This document shows positions 7,035 through 7,162 of a stretch of DNA of 7,162 nt, in pieces. The stretch comes from Armatimonadota bacterium (GTDB lineage Bacteria > Armatimonadota > Zipacnadia > Zipacnadales > FEN-943). The DNA is taken from positions 1-7,162 of the forward strand of contig JANZZA010000369.1 of assembly GCA_026419655.1 (NCBI GenBank). The letters are read 5' to 3'. The notes beneath the pieces were generated by a model. The model made no database searches. It was not told where the DNA came from and saw nothing but the letters and a program-made list of their open reading frames with translations. A program made the position numbers and the translations under genes. The first letter of the stretch is position 1, and each line of letters starts with the position of its first letter.

Positions 7035-7143
7035 GAGCCTTCGCCTCCTTCGCCGACTCCGCCAGAAGGTCGTTGACTACCTCGACGGGGTCAATGTTCG
7101 CCACACACTGACGGAAGCATCGCCCACAACCACAACAATACGG
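7024..7143 (-). CDS. hydB: Iron-sulfur (beta) subunit of the hydrogenase, C-terminal fragment only
   Basis: Only the last 39 residues are present, ending at a TAG (7024-7026) that lies inside the first codons of the gamma-subunit gene (11 bp overlap, different frame). The fragment opens with PYCCGCGRCFRQCV: its cysteines fit CxxCxxCxxxC, the signature of a [4Fe-4S] ferredoxin-type cluster, followed by ANIDPVEVVNDLL and a charged helical tail. By position, this is the HydB-like subunit that bridges the small and gamma subunits in group 3b hydrogenases, whose second cluster motif sits near the C-terminus. The proline that usually follows the last cysteine is replaced by valine. The rest of the gene and the operon promoter lie beyond the contig end. 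An HdrC-like or other ferredoxin-domain protein is an alternative, because the fragment is so short. Confidence 0.8.
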   Translation of the reverse strand, partial: PYCCGCGRCFRQCVANIDPVEVVNDLLAESAKEAKAHGV

Positions 7144-7162
7144 CTGTCTCTTATACACATCT
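7144..7162 (+). other. Tn5 mosaic-end / Nextera adapter, library artefact
   Basis: The last 19 bases, CTGTCTCTTATACACATCT, are exactly the hyperactive Tn5 mosaic end used as the transposase adapter in Nextera-type libraries. They run flush to the end of the window and interrupt the iron-sulfur gene. They are almost certainly untrimmed adapter, so genuine genomic sequence ends at 7143. Confidence 0.97.

Noticed and set aside
7144..7162. End of a natural Tn5/IS50-like mobile element
   Set aside because: The sequence is the engineered hyperactive mosaic end, is flush with the contig end and has no transposase or target duplication, so a library adapter is far more likely.

Overview
This 7.2 kb window looks like a single bacterial contig from an anaerobic, hydrogen-metabolising organism. 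It is GC-rich by eye (about 60%), coding-dense, and uses ATG plus probable TTG/GTG starts with strong AGGAGG-type ribosome binding sites. The gene content (a group 3b-type cytoplasmic [NiFe] hydrogenase, a receiver-only response regulator, an AmrS-like radical SAM enzyme and a fatty acyl-CoA ligase) fits an anaerobic, possibly thermophilic bacterium such as a deep-branching Firmicutes (Clostridia-type) or Chloroflexota lineage. The genus cannot be told from the sequence alone. Both ends are truncated: the first gene is already open at base 1, and the last 19 bases are a sequencing-library transposase adapter, not genomic DNA.

Layout. Bases 1-1140 (+) hold a 5'-truncated AmrS / pyruvate-formate-lyase-activating-like radical SAM enzyme. 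Its visible N-terminus reads as a twin-arginine (Tat) signal. Bases 1284-2837 (+) encode a complete long-chain-type acyl-CoA synthetase. Bases 2838-3090 are a non-coding convergent intergenic region with several short hairpins. From 7143 down to 3091 every gene is on the minus strand in one tight operon: the C-terminus of a ferredoxin-like iron-sulfur subunit (beta, partial), the FAD/NAD(P)/[2Fe-2S] subunit (gamma), the hydrogenase small subunit (delta), the hydrogenase large subunit (alpha), the C-terminal maturation endopeptidase, and a stand-alone receiver-domain response regulator.

How it works together. The minus-strand operon matches the subunit order of the bidirectional NAD(P)-linked hydrogenase / sulfhydrogenase (HydBGDA, group 3b). 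H2 would be split or formed at the NiFe site of the alpha subunit. Electrons would pass through the three [4Fe-4S] clusters of delta, then the clusters of beta and gamma, to FAD and NAD(P). The large subunit carries an eight-residue C-terminal tail after the last metal-binding motif, and the next gene encodes the protease class that removes such tails after nickel insertion. The response regulator has no output domain and is translationally linked to the protease gene, which suggests phospho-signalling tied to hydrogen metabolism; its partner kinase is not in the window. The two plus-strand genes show no obvious functional link to the hydrogenase.

The most notable points are the probable Tat signal on a radical SAM enzyme, the receiver-only regulator with an enlarged beta4-beta5 loop inside a hydrogenase operon, the unusual ferredoxin motif of the beta fragment, and the adapter artefact at the 3' end.
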